Of a stretch of DNA of 64,000 bases, positions 63,801-64,000 are shown in pieces; within the stretch, counting starts at the first letter, position 1; the number at the start of each line of letters is the position of its first letter. The stretch is from Pyrocephalus nanus. Taxonomy: Eukaryota; Chordata; Aves; Passeriformes; Tyrannidae. The position numbers and the translations under genes were made by a program. Under the pieces are notes generated by a model. That model had not been told where the DNA came from. It saw nothing but the letters and a program-made list of their open reading frames with translations, and ran no database searches. The stretch is taken from assembly GCA_038380795.1 (NCBI GenBank), contig CM076269.1:4774001-4838000 (forward strand), in the 5' to 3' direction.

Positions 63801-64000
63801 ATAGACAGTGCCACACTTTTCCAAAATTTGGTTTTAATTGGCCTATGAGTCAGCCAGGTGCTATTTTAGTTCTGACTTGGAAAATTGGTGAGTGTGCAAA
63901 CAGGCATGTTAATGTAGTAGTGACATACTGATAGTGAGCTTAGGGAACATTTAGAATGTAAAGAAGGAAAGAAGATTTCAGGGTAACTTTTCACCAGTTT

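Larger units (their letters stand above)
49599..64000 (+). other. Start of intron 2 of the MAST transcript (phase 2, open at the right edge)
   Basis: Begins with gtaagtataa and continues to the end of the window with no recognisable exon. A possible acceptor at 52932 opens a readable frame but lacks a donor and any family similarity, so I did not annotate it. Contents: a 19-nt poly-T at 50490-50508, AT-rich microsatellites near 51320 and 51520-51560, a G-quadruplex motif at 55515-55534, a GC-richer block at 55540-56100 and a MIR relic at 57690-57870. From 58 to 64 kb I see nothing beyond ordinary AT-rich intronic sequence. Confidence 0.6.

Overview
The window looks like non-repetitive, AT-rich chromosomal DNA from a bird, most likely a passerine. 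Four signs support this: several CR1 LINE fragments; a tRNA-Ile-headed SINE with a CR1 tail (TguSINE1-like, a type I know from zebra finch and relatives); a short solo LTR with a clean 6-bp target duplication; and low repeat density. There are no bacterial-style genes, rRNA, intact tRNA or CRISPR. Almost all open frames longer than 60 codons are chance frames in intron or intergenic DNA.

I can support one gene, on the + strand, from two very short coding exons. The first (17359-17397) has an ATG in strong context with an in-frame stop just before it. It encodes 13 residues ending in LQ and closes at a consensus donor. The second (49567-49598, 32 nt) has a strong acceptor and donor and continues the frame with KELSLPRRGS. 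I recognise that peptide as the conserved N-terminal motif of the microtubule-associated Ser/Thr kinase (MAST) family, most likely MAST4, a very large gene. The window would then show the alternative 5' start of a short-N-terminus isoform, a 32.2-kb first intron and over 14 kb of the next intron. The kinase and PDZ exons lie beyond the right edge.

Layout: 1-15.1 kb is upstream or intronic DNA with a SINE and a CR1 piece near 5 kb. 15.1-17.36 kb is a CpG-bearing candidate 5' regulatory region ending at the first exon. 17.4-49.57 kb is the first intron, with CR1 fragments at 19.4, 29.5 and 34.9 kb, the solo LTR at 28.9 kb and a possible MIR at 37.0 kb. At 48.6-48.9 kb, just before exon 2, a 37-bp minisatellite abuts a very dense CpG micro-island. 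49.6-64 kb is the next intron, with a clear MIR relic at 57.7 kb, a G-quadruplex motif and a GC-richer block near 55.5-56.1 kb.

I found no new multi-gene system. The items most worth checking are the alternative first exon, the minisatellite/CpG block, the solo LTR, the CR1 ORF1 esterase remnant and the ancient MIR relics.
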